From assembly GCF_042646205.1 (NCBI RefSeq), contig NZ_JBHRTF010000003.1:186001-250000 (forward strand): a DNA stretch of 64,000 nt, read 5' to 3'. Position numbers and translations under genes: made by a program. Shown in pieces: positions 50,659 through 59,400 of this stretch. Numbering within the stretch: position 1 is the first letter of the stretch; every line of letters starts with the position of its first letter. The notes beneath the pieces are model-generated. The model made no database searches and had not been told where the DNA came from. It worked only from the letters and a program-made list of their open reading frames with translations. The stretch is from Cellvibrio fontiphilus_A (lineage in GTDB: Bacteria > Pseudomonadota > Gammaproteobacteria > Pseudomonadales > Cellvibrionaceae).

Positions 50659-53118
50659 GTGCAGTGGCCCAGTATCACTAGCAAGGTCAAAAAAGATCCC
50701 GTCCTTGAAGCAAAGGTCGATCAAATCCTGAGGGATTTGAGTCTCGAAGAAAAAATAGGGCAGATGATTCAACCGGAGATACGCCACTTAACACCTCAGG
50801 ATGTGAAGGATTTTCATATCGGATCAGTGCTGAATGGTGGTGGATCGGTACCTAATGGTAATCGTTATTCAAAAGCGGCGGATTGGTTGGCTATAGCAGA
50901 CGCCTACTATCAGGCATCTATGGATGACAGTGATGGTTTTATGGCTATCCCGCTAATGTGGGGAACTGATGCCGTACACGGAGTGGGGAATATCGTGGGC
51001 GCAACCTTGTTTCCACACAATATTGCCTTGGGTGCAACCAGAAACCCTGAGCTGATAAAACAAATTGGAGATATAACCGCTACCGAGATTGCCGTGACCG
51101 GTTTGGATTGGGACTTCTCGCCCACTGTTGCTGTAGCTCGTGATGATCGTTGGGGGAGAACCTATGAATCTTATTCCGAGCATCCTGAACTGGTGAGGGA
51201 GTATGCGGAAAGGATGGTGGTGGGCTTGCAGGGATTGGCTGCAGAGGATGGTTTTCTTTCCAGTTATAAGGTGATTGCAACTGCCAAACACTTTCTGGGG
51301 GATGGCGGTACCCACAACGGGATTGACCGGGGTGATTGTCTGGCTGATGAAGAAACCCTTTATCGCGTCCATGCCGCAGGTTATTACAGCGCGATCGAAG
51401 CTGGCGTCCAATCTGTAATGGCATCGTTCAATTCATGGCATGGTGAACACATGCACGGCCATCAATATTTATTGACTCAGGTTCTCAAGGAACAAATGGG
51501 GTTCGATGGTTTTGTGGTGGGTGATTGGAATGGGCACGGATTTGTAGCTGGTGCTACTGTCCTGAATTGCCCCCAGGCGATAAACGCCGGGTTGGATATT
51601 TTTATGGTGCCTGACCCTGAATGGAAGCAGCTCTATTACAACACGCTTGAGCAGGCGCGGACTGGTGTTATTCCTATGGCTCGTATCGACGATGCGGTGC
51701 GTCGTATTTTGCGTGTGAAATTAAGGGCTAATCTTTGGCGCAAGGGGTTGCCATCAGGGAGGCCATTGGCGGGGCGCGATGAGCTTTTAGGTGCGCCTGA
51801 GCACCGCGCTGTAGCGCGACAGGCTGTTCGCGAATCTCTGGTTTTGTTAAAAAATAAAAACAACCTCCTTCCTTTGTCGCCGCGCGCGCGCGTGCTTGTT
51901 GCAGGTGACGGCGCCAACGATATCAGCAAGCAAACGGGGGGGTGGTCAGTGAATTGGCAAGGTACTGGCAACACCATGGCCGACTTTCCCGGGGCCACAA
52001 CGTTATGGATGGGTATAGAGGCGGCGGTCTCTTCCGCTGGTGGTAAAGCTGAGCTTAGTGTTGATGGTTCTTATGACCGCAAACCGGATGTGGCCATTGT
52101 TATTTTTGGTGAGGATCCCTACGCTGAAATGCAGGGGGACATTCAGCATCAAGTATTAAAGGCCGGTGATATACGTGATTTAGAACTATTAAAACGATTT
52201 AAATCCCAAGGTATTCCAGTCGTTGCTTTGTTTATCACCGGTCGTCCCATGTGGGTTAATCGTGAATTGAATAATTCAGATGCTTTCATGGTGATCTGGC
52301 AGCCTGGTACTGAGGGTGCTGGCGTTGCCGATGTCATATTCAGGCGGGCCAATGAAGATATTTATCATCCTGTCTCGGGTCAATTGTCCTTTTCTTGGCC
52401 AAAACGTCCAGACCAGGGGCCACTTAATTGGGGGGATAATGATTATGATCCTTTGTTTCCCTATGGCTTTGGTTTGAGATATGGGGAGGCGGATGCTCTA
52501 GAGGATAACTTACCGGAAGATGGCATTTCCCTTGAGGAGACTTCGCACATATTGGAGTTATTCAACCGTCGCCCTCTCGCCGATTATCGCGTCCTGCTAG
52601 AAGGCAAAAACAATGATCGAGTCTTTCTGAATGACAATCAGGCGCAAGTCACTACCCTGAGTGTTTATTGTGTTGATCGCAATGTGCAGGAGGATGCACG
52701 TAGGGCGGTCTGGAATGGCCAGGGGGAAGGGTTGGTTGCACTCTCCAGCCCTAACCGACAAATTCTGAGTGATTATTACCAAACCAGCTCATCATTGCTG
52801 GCTGATATTAAAGTGGACTGTGCGCCCGAAGGGCGGGTGTGGGTGCGTATTGGTTGTGGCCCTTCCTGTTACTCACAAGTTGATATCACTGAGCACTTGC
52901 ATGGGATGACGGGGCAAGGATGGAAAACACTGGTGGTTGATTTGTCTTGTTATCCGGCTGCCGGAACAGATTTTGGTTTAAAGAGATCACCTGAAGAATT
53001 GTTTGCCTTGATTTTGGAGCCCTTTGCGTTAGTCGCCAATGGAAAGCTAGATCTTACTTTTTCCCATGTCAGGATCGAAAAATCGCGCGCCCAAGGCGCA
53101 TCTGTCCGCTTGGTTTGA
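50659..53118 (+). CDS. GH3 beta-glucosidase / 1,4-beta-glucan glucohydrolase
   Basis: GTG start with CGGAGG eight bases upstream, 819 residues, no signal peptide, so the enzyme looks cytoplasmic or otherwise non-Sec-exported. The N-terminal GH3 barrel has the KHF motif at about 210 and the nucleophile Asp289 in FDGFVVGDWNGHG. The second domain spans about 400-620. A C-terminal domain of about 170 residues (about 650-819) is like the ExoP type found on gammaproteobacterial cellodextrinases. Likely hydrolyses cello-oligosaccharides to glucose for glk next door. Under the LacI-type operator above; a good terminator follows. Confidence 0.92.
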   Translation: MQWPSITSKVKKDPVLEAKVDQILRDLSLEEKIGQMIQPEIRHLTPQDVKDFHIGSVLNGGGSVPNGNRYSKAADWLAIADAYYQASMDDSDGFMAIPLMWGTDAVHGVGNIVGATLFPHNIALGATRNPELIKQIGDITATEIAVTGLDWDFSPTVAVARDDRWGRTYESYSEHPELVREYAERMVVGLQGLAAEDGFLSSYKVIATAKHFLGDGGTHNGIDRGDCLADEETLYRVHAAGYYSAIEAGVQSVMASFNSWHGEHMHGHQYLLTQVLKEQMGFDGFVVGDWNGHGFVAGATVLNCPQAINAGLDIFMVPDPEWKQLYYNTLEQARTGVIPMARIDDAVRRILRVKLRANLWRKGLPSGRPLAGRDELLGAPEHRAVARQAVRESLVLLKNKNNLLPLSPRARVLVAGDGANDISKQTGGWSVNWQGTGNTMADFPGATTLWMGIEAAVSSAGGKAELSVDGSYDRKPDVAIVIFGEDPYAEMQGDIQHQVLKAGDIRDLELLKRFKSQGIPVVALFITGRPMWVNRELNNSDAFMVIWQPGTEGAGVADVIFRRANEDIYHPVSGQLSFSWPKRPDQGPLNWGDNDYDPLFPYGFGLRYGEADALEDNLPEDGISLEETSHILELFNRRPLADYRVLLEGKNNDRVFLNDNQAQVTTLSVYCVDRNVQEDARRAVWNGQGEGLVALSSPNRQILSDYYQTSSSLLADIKVDCAPEGRVWVRIGCGPSCYSQVDITEHLHGMTGQGWKTLVVDLSCYPAAGTDFGLKRSPEELFALILEPFALVANGKLDLTFSHVRIEKSRAQGASVRLV

Positions 53119-53134
53119 GTTGCTCTCGATTAAT

Positions 53135-53168
53135 AAAAATGCCGCACTTTCTGTCGCGGCATTTTTAT
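53135..53168 (+). terminator. Intrinsic terminator of the GH3 gene
   Basis: AAAAATGCCGC (53135-53145), ten-base loop, GCGGCATTTTT (53156-53166). Confidence 0.9.
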
Positions 53169-53438
53169 TGAAATCCAGCTTGTTGTTCTCCTCTCTATGC
53201 GCTCATTTTCCAGTCATGCATTGCATCTGTGCAGGTCATAAAAAGGTGGTGCATTTTTATGGGCTATTGGGGTGCGCATAATTTTTTATTTTTGCGTGGA
53301 AATGGCGCCTAAAAAAATATTATATCCCCATAAGAGGGCGATAAAAAAATACCATTTTGGGCGAATTATTTTTTCGTTAACTTCTTATCTATTTGATTCG
53401 ACGCAATTTATTCTCCTGGGTTTAAGTTTTTTAGGTCG

Positions 53439-53454
53439 TTGGCACAGGACTTGC
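53439..53454 (+). promoter_or_regulatory. Sigma-54 promoter of the porin gene
   Basis: TTGGCACAGGACTTGC matches the -24/-12 consensus (TGGCAC-N5-TTGC), with GG and GC exactly ten bases apart. It lies 138 bases before the porin ATG, giving a leader of about 125 bases. The long AT-rich stretch upstream (53169-53438) holds no gene I can support and could carry enhancer and IHF sites, though none is clear enough to name. Confidence 0.82.
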
Positions 53455-53552
53455 GCTAGTGAATATCAGTCACCATTCCTCGGTGCACTTTAAGGTTTTG
53501 CGAGAGGCTTTTTAGTGCAAGGCATTTAATGCATCTAGTAGGAGTGCCGCTT

Positions 53553-53588
53553 ATGACTAACATTCACCTACCATGTCTTTGGAGATAG
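53553..53588 (+). CDS. Eleven-codon leader ORF before the porin
   Basis: ATG with AGGAG eight bases upstream; encodes MTNIHLPCLWR and stops at TAG four bases before the porin ATG. The porin ribosome-binding site (GGAGA) is within the last codons of this ORF. Translating ribosomes would cover or expose it, so coupling or attenuation is possible. Confidence 0.55.
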   Translation: MTNIHLPCLWR

Positions 53589-53592
53589 CTCT

Positions 53593-54840
53593 ATGAAAAA
53601 AAATACGCTTCACCTGTTGGTGGCTGCAGTAAGCTCATTGGTTTGTAGTGTTCCAAATGTTTCAGCAAAAACATTCACAGAATCTATGCAACAAGGCAGC
53701 GTTGTAAAAATAAATTTTCGTACACGTTTTGAGGATGTTACCGAAGATGTATTGGGTTCAGACTCGGATCGAGAAGCTAATGCATGGACAACTCGCTCAC
53801 GGATTTCCTATCAGTCTGGTGTCTGGAATGGATTTGGTTTTTCGGCGGAAATGGATAATGTTAGTGAGATGACCAATGATCATGATTACCGTACTTCTGC
53901 AGCAAACGTAGATCCGCTATGGGCTGATCGAAATACGGTAGCGGTAATTGCGGATCCAACAGGTACAGAAGTGAATCAAGCGTTTGTTTCCTACACTACT
54001 TTTAATAATCAGGTTAAGTATGGTCGTCAACGCTTGCTGCTCGACAATTCCCGCTTTATTGGAAACGTAGGCTGGAGACAGAATGAGCAAACCTACGACG
54101 GCATTTCCTGGACAAACAAATCCATTCGCTACACAAATTTCACTTACGCCTATATTAAAAATGTAAATCGTGTATTCGGTGAGGATAATCCGGTGCTGGG
54201 TGATTTACATATGGATAGTCATGTATTGAATGCAAGCTATACAGGGTTTGATGCGGGTAAGTTAATAGGTTATGCCTATCTTTTAGATGTCAATGATCCA
54301 GTCTCGCAGTTAGGTTTGACTGGAGATACTTTTGGGGTTCGTTGGCAGGGCACTGTGGGTGAATCTTTCCTCTATAACCTGGAATATGCAAAACAACAGG
54401 ATGCTGGTGCCGCGCAACAGTATGACGCAGATTACGGTCTTGCCGAAGTGGTCTATAACATTAATCGTTACAGTTTTACTCTGGGGTATGAAGAGTTGGG
54501 CTCTGATGATGGCGCATATGGTTTTGCCACTCCGCTTGCTACGCTGCATGCGTTTCAGGGTTGGGCTGATAAATTCCTTGCTACACCGGCAGCGGGTTTA
54601 CAAGATATTTATTTTAATCTTGGTGTGACTATCGGAGGTGCACAAGCATTACTGAGTTACCATAAATTTGATTCGAGTGAGGGGAGCATAGATTTTGGTG
54701 ACGAGATTGATTTTAGTCTCAGCAAAAAAATTGGCGCCGTAGTGCTGACGGGTAAACTTGCCCAATATTCCATGGGAGATAGCAATGCTAACTACAGCGA
54801 TACCACAAAATATTGGTTGATGGCTGACTGGAATTTCTAA
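53593..54840 (+). CDS. Outer-membrane porin (alginate-export/OprD-like barrel)
   Basis: 415 residues with signal peptide MKKNTLHLLVAAVSSLVCSVPNVSA. A single barrel of alternating strands, with the family NQAFVSYTTFNNQVKYGRQRL and GNVGWRQNEQTYDGISWT stretches, and a C-terminal YWLMADWNF ending in Phe. The closest groups are the alginate-export-like barrels. Substrate not deducible. The sigma-54 promoter and leader ORF upstream suggest tightly conditional expression. Confidence 0.87.
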   Translation: MKKNTLHLLVAAVSSLVCSVPNVSAKTFTESMQQGSVVKINFRTRFEDVTEDVLGSDSDREANAWTTRSRISYQSGVWNGFGFSAEMDNVSEMTNDHDYRTSAANVDPLWADRNTVAVIADPTGTEVNQAFVSYTTFNNQVKYGRQRLLLDNSRFIGNVGWRQNEQTYDGISWTNKSIRYTNFTYAYIKNVNRVFGEDNPVLGDLHMDSHVLNASYTGFDAGKLIGYAYLLDVNDPVSQLGLTGDTFGVRWQGTVGESFLYNLEYAKQQDAGAAQQYDADYGLAEVVYNINRYSFTLGYEELGSDDGAYGFATPLATLHAFQGWADKFLATPAAGLQDIYFNLGVTIGGAQALLSYHKFDSSEGSIDFGDEIDFSLSKKIGAVVLTGKLAQYSMGDSNANYSDTTKYWLMADWNF

Positions 54841-54859
54841 AATTTTACGCAAAAGTAGG

Positions 54860-54892
54860 GCCCTCACTTTTTATATGGTGAGGGCTTTTTGT
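54860..54892 (+). terminator. Intrinsic terminator of the porin gene
   Basis: GCCCTCAC (54860-54867), ten-base loop, GTGAGGGC (54878-54885), then TTTTTGTTTT. Confidence 0.9.
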
Positions 54893-54927
54893 TTTCAGTA
54901 TTGAAATTTATTTTTTCGATTCCCAAT

Positions 54928-54958
54928 AAAAAAGGGCTGCAAACTTGCAGCCCTTTTT
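54928..54958 (-). terminator. Intrinsic terminator of gltA
   Basis: On the minus strand AAAAAGGGCTGC, loop AAGTTT, GCAGCCCTTTTTT. It is flanked by A and T runs, so it may work both ways. Confidence 0.9.
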
Positions 54959-54974
54959 CAAATATTAAGCGCGA

Positions 54975-56255
54975 TTATTTTTTGGGGTAATCACGTTTTG
55001 CATGGCCGGTATATTGTTGGCGAGGACGACCGATCTTGTAGGGGCCGCTTACCATTTCATTCCAGTGAGAGTACCAGCCCACTGCGCGACCTAATGCAAA
55101 GATCACAGTAAACATTTCTGTGGGGATTCCAATCGCTTTCATGATAATGCCAGAGTAGAAATCGACATTGGGATAAAGCTTCTTGGAAATAAAATAGGGG
55201 TCCTCGAGAGCAATTTGCTCCAAGCGCTTGGCGATAGCCAGTAAAGGGTCATTTTCTAAACCTAGTTCGGCTAATACCTCATCACAGGTTTGTTTCATGA
55301 CCTTGGCGCGGGGGTCAAAGTTTTTGTAGACGCGGTGTCCAAAGCCCATCAGACGGAAACCTGAAGTTTTATCTTTGGCGCGAGCAACGCAGGCTTCGAT
55401 ATTCTCTACAGTGCCGATTTCCTCAAGCATCTCAAGAACGGCTTCATTGGCGCCGCCGTGTGCAGGACCCCATAAGGTTGAAATCCCTGCGGCGATAGCG
55501 GCAAATGGGTTGGTGCCAGAAGAGCCGGACAAGCGAACTGTCGAAGTGGAGGCGTTTTGCTCATGGTCTGCATGAAGGATAAAAATGCGATCCATGGCTT
55601 TGGCGATGGTTTTGCTTACGTTTGGTGTCTGGCCCGCAGTTCCAAAGGTCATGTTTAGGTAATTTTCTGCATAACTAAGGCTATCGTCTGGGGCTACGAA
55701 CTCCTCGCCTTTGCGATGCTTGTAAACCATTGCAGAAAGAGTGGGCATTTGACCTATCAAACGATAGGCGGTCAGTTTTCTGCTTGCTTCGTCAGTAATA
55801 TTTATCTCGTCGTTGTATACGGCAGCGAGTGCAGCGACGGCGCTACAAAGAATCGCCATAGGATGAGATTCGCGCTTGAAGCTTTTGATTAGATTGGCGA
55901 CAGATTGGTCAACAGAAGAGTGCTTTTTGATTTCAGCAGTAAATTCTTCTTTTTGGCTGGCAGTTGGCAATTCGCCATTGAGCAATAGATAACAGGTTTC
56001 AAGGTAATCAGAGGAGACAGCGAGTTGCTCTATCGGGTAGCCCCGGTGAAGGAGTACACCTTCGTCACCATCAATAAATGTGATGCTGGATTCGCATGAG
56101 GCGGTGGACATGAAGCCTGGGTCGAATGTGAAGAAGCCATTTTTGGTGATGCTGGTGACGTCAATTACGTCGGGTCCGATAGTGCTAGCGTAGATAGGTA
56201 ACTCGATCGTCTTATCAATGCCATCAATCGTGAGATGTGCTTTCTTGTCAGCCAT
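54975..56255 (-). CDS. gltA: Citrate synthase (type II)
   Basis: Entry enzyme of the TCA cycle. 426 residues. Catalytic residues in LHADHEQNAST (His), WGPAHGGANEAVLE (His) and FGHRVYKNFDPRA (Asp). The N-terminal all-beta extension (about 1-50) is typical of the NADH-regulated hexameric type II enzyme. GGAG about ten bases before the ATG. Divergent from sdhCDAB with a 618-base spacer. Confidence 0.98.
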   Translation of the reverse strand: MADKKAHLTIDGIDKTIELPIYASTIGPDVIDVTSITKNGFFTFDPGFMSTASCESSITFIDGDEGVLLHRGYPIEQLAVSSDYLETCYLLLNGELPTASQKEEFTAEIKKHSSVDQSVANLIKSFKRESHPMAILCSAVAALAAVYNDEINITDEASRKLTAYRLIGQMPTLSAMVYKHRKGEEFVAPDDSLSYAENYLNMTFGTAGQTPNVSKTIAKAMDRIFILHADHEQNASTSTVRLSGSSGTNPFAAIAAGISTLWGPAHGGANEAVLEMLEEIGTVENIEACVARAKDKTSGFRLMGFGHRVYKNFDPRAKVMKQTCDEVLAELGLENDPLLAIAKRLEQIALEDPYFISKKLYPNVDFYSGIIMKAIGIPTEMFTVIFALGRAVGWYSHWNEMVSGPYKIGRPRQQYTGHAKRDYPKK

Positions 56256-56529
56256 TACTGACTCCTGTGCTTACTGATTTGGACTAAAGGCTTGAGCGAA
56301 GCATGTTTCGCTTTGCTCAACGAATAAAAACCGTAGGTGGCTTTGCTTACTATAAAATAGCTCTGCTGTGACAGCTTTTTAAGCTGGCTACTTTTTTATG
56401 GACTAATCAGCTACCGCTATATGGGCTGACCCTGCCGATTGCGAGCGGCATTATAGATGACTTAATTGTTAAGGCGAAAGTTTTTGGTGCTTGGCGGTAG
56501 CAAATTTCGTTTCTTTTTACGGAGTTGGT

Positions 56530-56670
56530 GTGGTGCTGGATCTATTCAAATTGGATGCTCAACGTGAACTCCTACATTGTCTGCATTGTTATGAGGCAGG
56601 AATTATTTTCTTGCCTTTTAATTGTGCGCTTTTCGGTGGATTTATCGAGTTAAATCAGAGTGTTGCGTAA
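56530..56670 (+). CDS. Possible 46-codon ORF between gltA and sdhC
   Basis: GTG at 56530 with GGAG (56521-56524) five bases upstream, open to TAA 56668-56670. The product is hydrophobic toward its C-terminus and contains three cysteines (CLHC, then FNCALF). An intrinsic terminator lies 46 bases after the stop. No homologue is recalled; it may equally mark a non-coding RNA or chance frame. The remaining spacer (56256-56529 and 56738-56873) shows no other gene and must hold the gltA and sdh promoters. Confidence 0.35.
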   Translation: MVLDLFKLDAQRELLHCLHCYEAGIIFLPFNCALFGGFIELNQSVA

Positions 56671-56716
56671 AATGCCCGTTAAAACTTTTTCACCCCTCTG
56701 AGTCTCTTGTTTAAGC

Positions 56717-56737
56717 AGCCGCTTGTGCGGCTTTTTG
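56717..56737 (+). terminator. Intrinsic terminator in the sdh upstream region
   Basis: AGCCGC, loop TTGT, GCGGCT then TTTT. No annotated gene lies just upstream on this strand, so it ends either a short transcript of 56.5-56.7 kb or attenuates the sdh leader. Confidence 0.65.
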
Positions 56738-56873
56738 TTTGTGTTTCCAGAGGTCAATCTCTATAATGCTGCGCGACTTGCAGGGCGTGTTGCACTTTTT
56801 TATCTCTTTTTGATAATGAATGTGGCACTTACTCTTAAACCTGCCCGCGATGGGCTAAAAGGTGATCTAGACC

Positions 56874-57248
56874 GTGAACAAGAAAAGACCTGTCAACCTC
56901 GATATATCGACTATCAAACTCCCTATTACTGCCTATGTATCCATTCTTCATCGCATATCCGGTGTCTTCTTATTTGCTGGTGTCGCTGTTCTTTTGTGGA
57001 TGTTAGGTACAAGCCTCAGTTCACAGGAAGGCTTTGATGCTGTCTCAAATCTCGTTGCTCAGCCTGTATTTAAAGCAGTGTTGTGGATTGTATTAGCTGG
57101 ATTGGCTTATCACATGGTGTTAGGCGTGCGCCATTTAATTATGGATTTTGGTGTAGGTGAGTCGCTTAAAGGCGGGCAAACAGGTGCAAAGATTGCCTTG
57201 TTTGTTGCAATTCTACTGATCGTATTGGCAGGGGTATGGGTATGGTAA
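56874..57248 (+). CDS. sdhC: Succinate dehydrogenase cytochrome b556 subunit SdhC
   Basis: Membrane anchor of complex II. GTG start with AAGGTGA about nine bases upstream, 124 residues. Motifs RPVNLDISTIKLPITAYVSI and HRISGVFLF (quinone site), three membrane helices, and the heme ligand His in LAYHMVLGVRHLIMDFG. Overlaps sdhD by a few bases. Confidence 0.96.
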   Translation: MNKKRPVNLDISTIKLPITAYVSILHRISGVFLFAGVAVLLWMLGTSLSSQEGFDAVSNLVAQPVFKAVLWIVLAGLAYHMVLGVRHLIMDFGVGESLKGGQTGAKIALFVAILLIVLAGVWVW

Positions 57249-57613
57249 CTTCAGTAACTAGTTTTGGCCGCAGTGGCTTGTATGACTGGTTGATCCAGCG
57301 TGTAGGCGGTGTTGTGATGGCTGCTTACACCATATTCCTCACCACTTACATACTCTCCACGCCTGAGCTCACTTATGAACAGTGGCAATCTCTTTACAGT
57401 CAGCTTTGGATGCGTGTATTTACGCTGGTAACACTTCTTTCTTTTATATCCCATGCATGGATTGGATTATGGGCAGTGTTGACTGATTATTTAACAACGC
57501 GCCTGTTAGGCTCTAAAGCAACTTTCTTGCGTATATTTGCCCAGATAGTTCTCGGCGCTGTCGCGGTGACCTATCTCGTATGGGGTATTCAAGTAATTTG
57601 GGGTATTAATTAA
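57242..57613 (+). CDS. sdhD: Succinate dehydrogenase membrane anchor SdhD
   Basis: ATG 57242 is preferred over 57236 because GGGG then lies seven bases upstream; 123 residues. Three membrane helices, with the family SGLYDWLIQRVGGVVMAAY start and FISHAWIGLWAVLTDYL (heme His and quinone residues). Its stop overlaps the sdhA start (TAATG). Confidence 0.95.
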   Translation: MVTSVTSFGRSGLYDWLIQRVGGVVMAAYTIFLTTYILSTPELTYEQWQSLYSQLWMRVFTLVTLLSFISHAWIGLWAVLTDYLTTRLLGSKATFLRIFAQIVLGAVAVTYLVWGIQVIWGIN

Positions 57614-59385
57614 TGGCTAATATGCGCACGATTTCGTTTGACGGCATTGTTATTGGTGGCGGCGGTGCGGGTATGCGCGCTGCGCTCCAGCTGGCCCAGT
57701 CCGGCTACAAGACTGCCGTAATCACTAAAGTTTTTCCTACTCGTTCACACACTGTATCGGCTCAGGGCGGTATTACCTGTGCAATTGCCAGTGCTGACCC
57801 AAATGATGATTGGCGTTGGCATATGTACGACACCGTAAAGGGGTCTGACTATATTGGGGATCAGGACGCTATTGAATACATGTGCTCCGTTGGTCCAGAG
57901 GCAGTGTTTGAACTTGAGCACATGGGTTTGCCTTTCTCCCGTACTGAAGAGGGGCGCATATACCAGCGTCCATTCGGTGGTCAGTCAAAGAATTTTGGTG
58001 AGGGTGGTCAAGCTGCTCGTACTTGTGCTGCTGCTGACCGTACTGGTCATGCATTGCTGCATACCCTCTATCAAGGCAACCTGAAAAATAAAACTGTTTT
58101 CTTGAATGAATGGTTTGCTGTTGATCTAGTTAAAAATGCTGATGGTGCTGTCGTTGGCGTTATTGCTATCAATATCGAAGACGGTGAAACCGTCTATGTA
58201 AAAGCCAAAGCGACAGTATTGGCGACTGGTGGTGCAGGGCGTATTTATGCCTCCACGACCAATGCTCACATCAATACTGGTGACGGCGTTGGAATGGCTT
58301 TGCGTGCCGGTTTCCCGGTGCAGGATATCGAGATGTGGCAATTCCACCCCACGGGCATTGCTGGTGCAGGTGTTCTGGTAACGGAAGGTTGTCGCGGTGA
58401 AGGTGGTTATCTGATTAACGCTGATGGCGAGCGTTTTATGGAGCGTTATGCGCCCAATGCCAAAGATTTGGCAGGTCGTGACGTAGTAGCCCGGTCGATG
58501 ATTCAGGAAATCATTGCTGGTCGCGGTGTTGGCCCAAACAAAGATCATGTGCTGCTGAAACTTGATCATTTGGGCGAAGATGTATTGGAGAGCAAGCTGC
58601 CGGGAATCTGTGAATTGTCGCGCACTTTTGCACACGTGGATCCTGTTTATGCTCCTATCCCAGTGGTCCCTACCTGTCACTATATGATGGGCGGTATTCC
58701 CACCAACGTGAACGGCCAAGCACTGACTCAAGATGCCAATGGCAATGATGTTGTTATCGATGGTTTGTTTGCCTGTGGCGAAGTGGCTTGTGTATCCGTT
58801 CACGGTGCCAATCGTCTGGGTGGTAACTCGTTGCTTGATTTAGTTGTATTTGGTCGTGCAGCAGGTCTCTATATTGAGAAGGCCCTGCGTGAAGGCATCG
58901 AGCATCGTGATGCGACTCAGTCTGATATCGACAAGGCTATGGCCCGCCTGAACAAAATCAATACTTCTACCAGTGGCGAAAGCGCTTCAGTGTTACGCAA
59001 AGAGCTGCAAACCATTATGCAGAACTACTTCGGTGTATTCCGCAAAGGTGAGTTCATGCAGAAGGGTATCCAGCAGCTTGCTGAGTTGCGCAAGCGCATT
59101 GAAAACATATCAATCAGCGATAAGAGCAATGCTTTTAATACGGCGCGTATTGAGGCGTTGGAGCTCCAGAATCTGCTTGAGGTTGCCGAAGCTACAGCAA
59201 TTGCTGCTGAAGAGCGCAAAGAATCTCGCGGTGCTCATGCCCGTGAAGATTATGAAGACCGTGACGATACCAATTGGTTGTGTCACTCCATGTATTTCCC
59301 CGGCGAAAAGCGTGTTGGCAAGCGTGCGGTAAATTTCAAGCCGCGCACAATGGAAGCTTTCCAGCCCAAGAAACGTACTTATTAA
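57613..59385 (+). CDS. sdhA: Succinate dehydrogenase flavoprotein SdhA
   Basis: 590 residues. FAD-binding GGGGAGMRAALQLAQSG and the covalent FAD His in TRSHTVSAQGGI. Active-site stretch WQFHPTGIAGAGVLVTEGCRGEGG; C-terminal MEAFQPKKRTY. Full length. Oxidises succinate to fumarate in complex II. Confidence 0.98.
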   Translation: MANMRTISFDGIVIGGGGAGMRAALQLAQSGYKTAVITKVFPTRSHTVSAQGGITCAIASADPNDDWRWHMYDTVKGSDYIGDQDAIEYMCSVGPEAVFELEHMGLPFSRTEEGRIYQRPFGGQSKNFGEGGQAARTCAAADRTGHALLHTLYQGNLKNKTVFLNEWFAVDLVKNADGAVVGVIAINIEDGETVYVKAKATVLATGGAGRIYASTTNAHINTGDGVGMALRAGFPVQDIEMWQFHPTGIAGAGVLVTEGCRGEGGYLINADGERFMERYAPNAKDLAGRDVVARSMIQEIIAGRGVGPNKDHVLLKLDHLGEDVLESKLPGICELSRTFAHVDPVYAPIPVVPTCHYMMGGIPTNVNGQALTQDANGNDVVIDGLFACGEVACVSVHGANRLGGNSLLDLVVFGRAAGLYIEKALREGIEHRDATQSDIDKAMARLNKINTSTSGESASVLRKELQTIMQNYFGVFRKGEFMQKGIQQLAELRKRIENISISDKSNAFNTARIEALELQNLLEVAEATAIAAEERKESRGAHAREDYEDRDDTNWLCHSMYFPGEKRVGKRAVNFKPRTMEAFQPKKRTY

Positions 59386-59400
59386 TCGGGAGTGAAAATC

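Noticed and set aside
53272..53493. 73-codon frame before the porin
   Set aside because: No binding site, and it spans the sigma-54 promoter; composition does not look coding.
56723..57037. 104-codon frame overlapping sdhC
   Set aside because: Runs through the terminator and the sdhC start in another frame; sdhC is clearly the gene.
58126..58803. 225-codon frame antisense to sdhA
   Set aside because: Opposite the flavoprotein core and without recognisable protein features.
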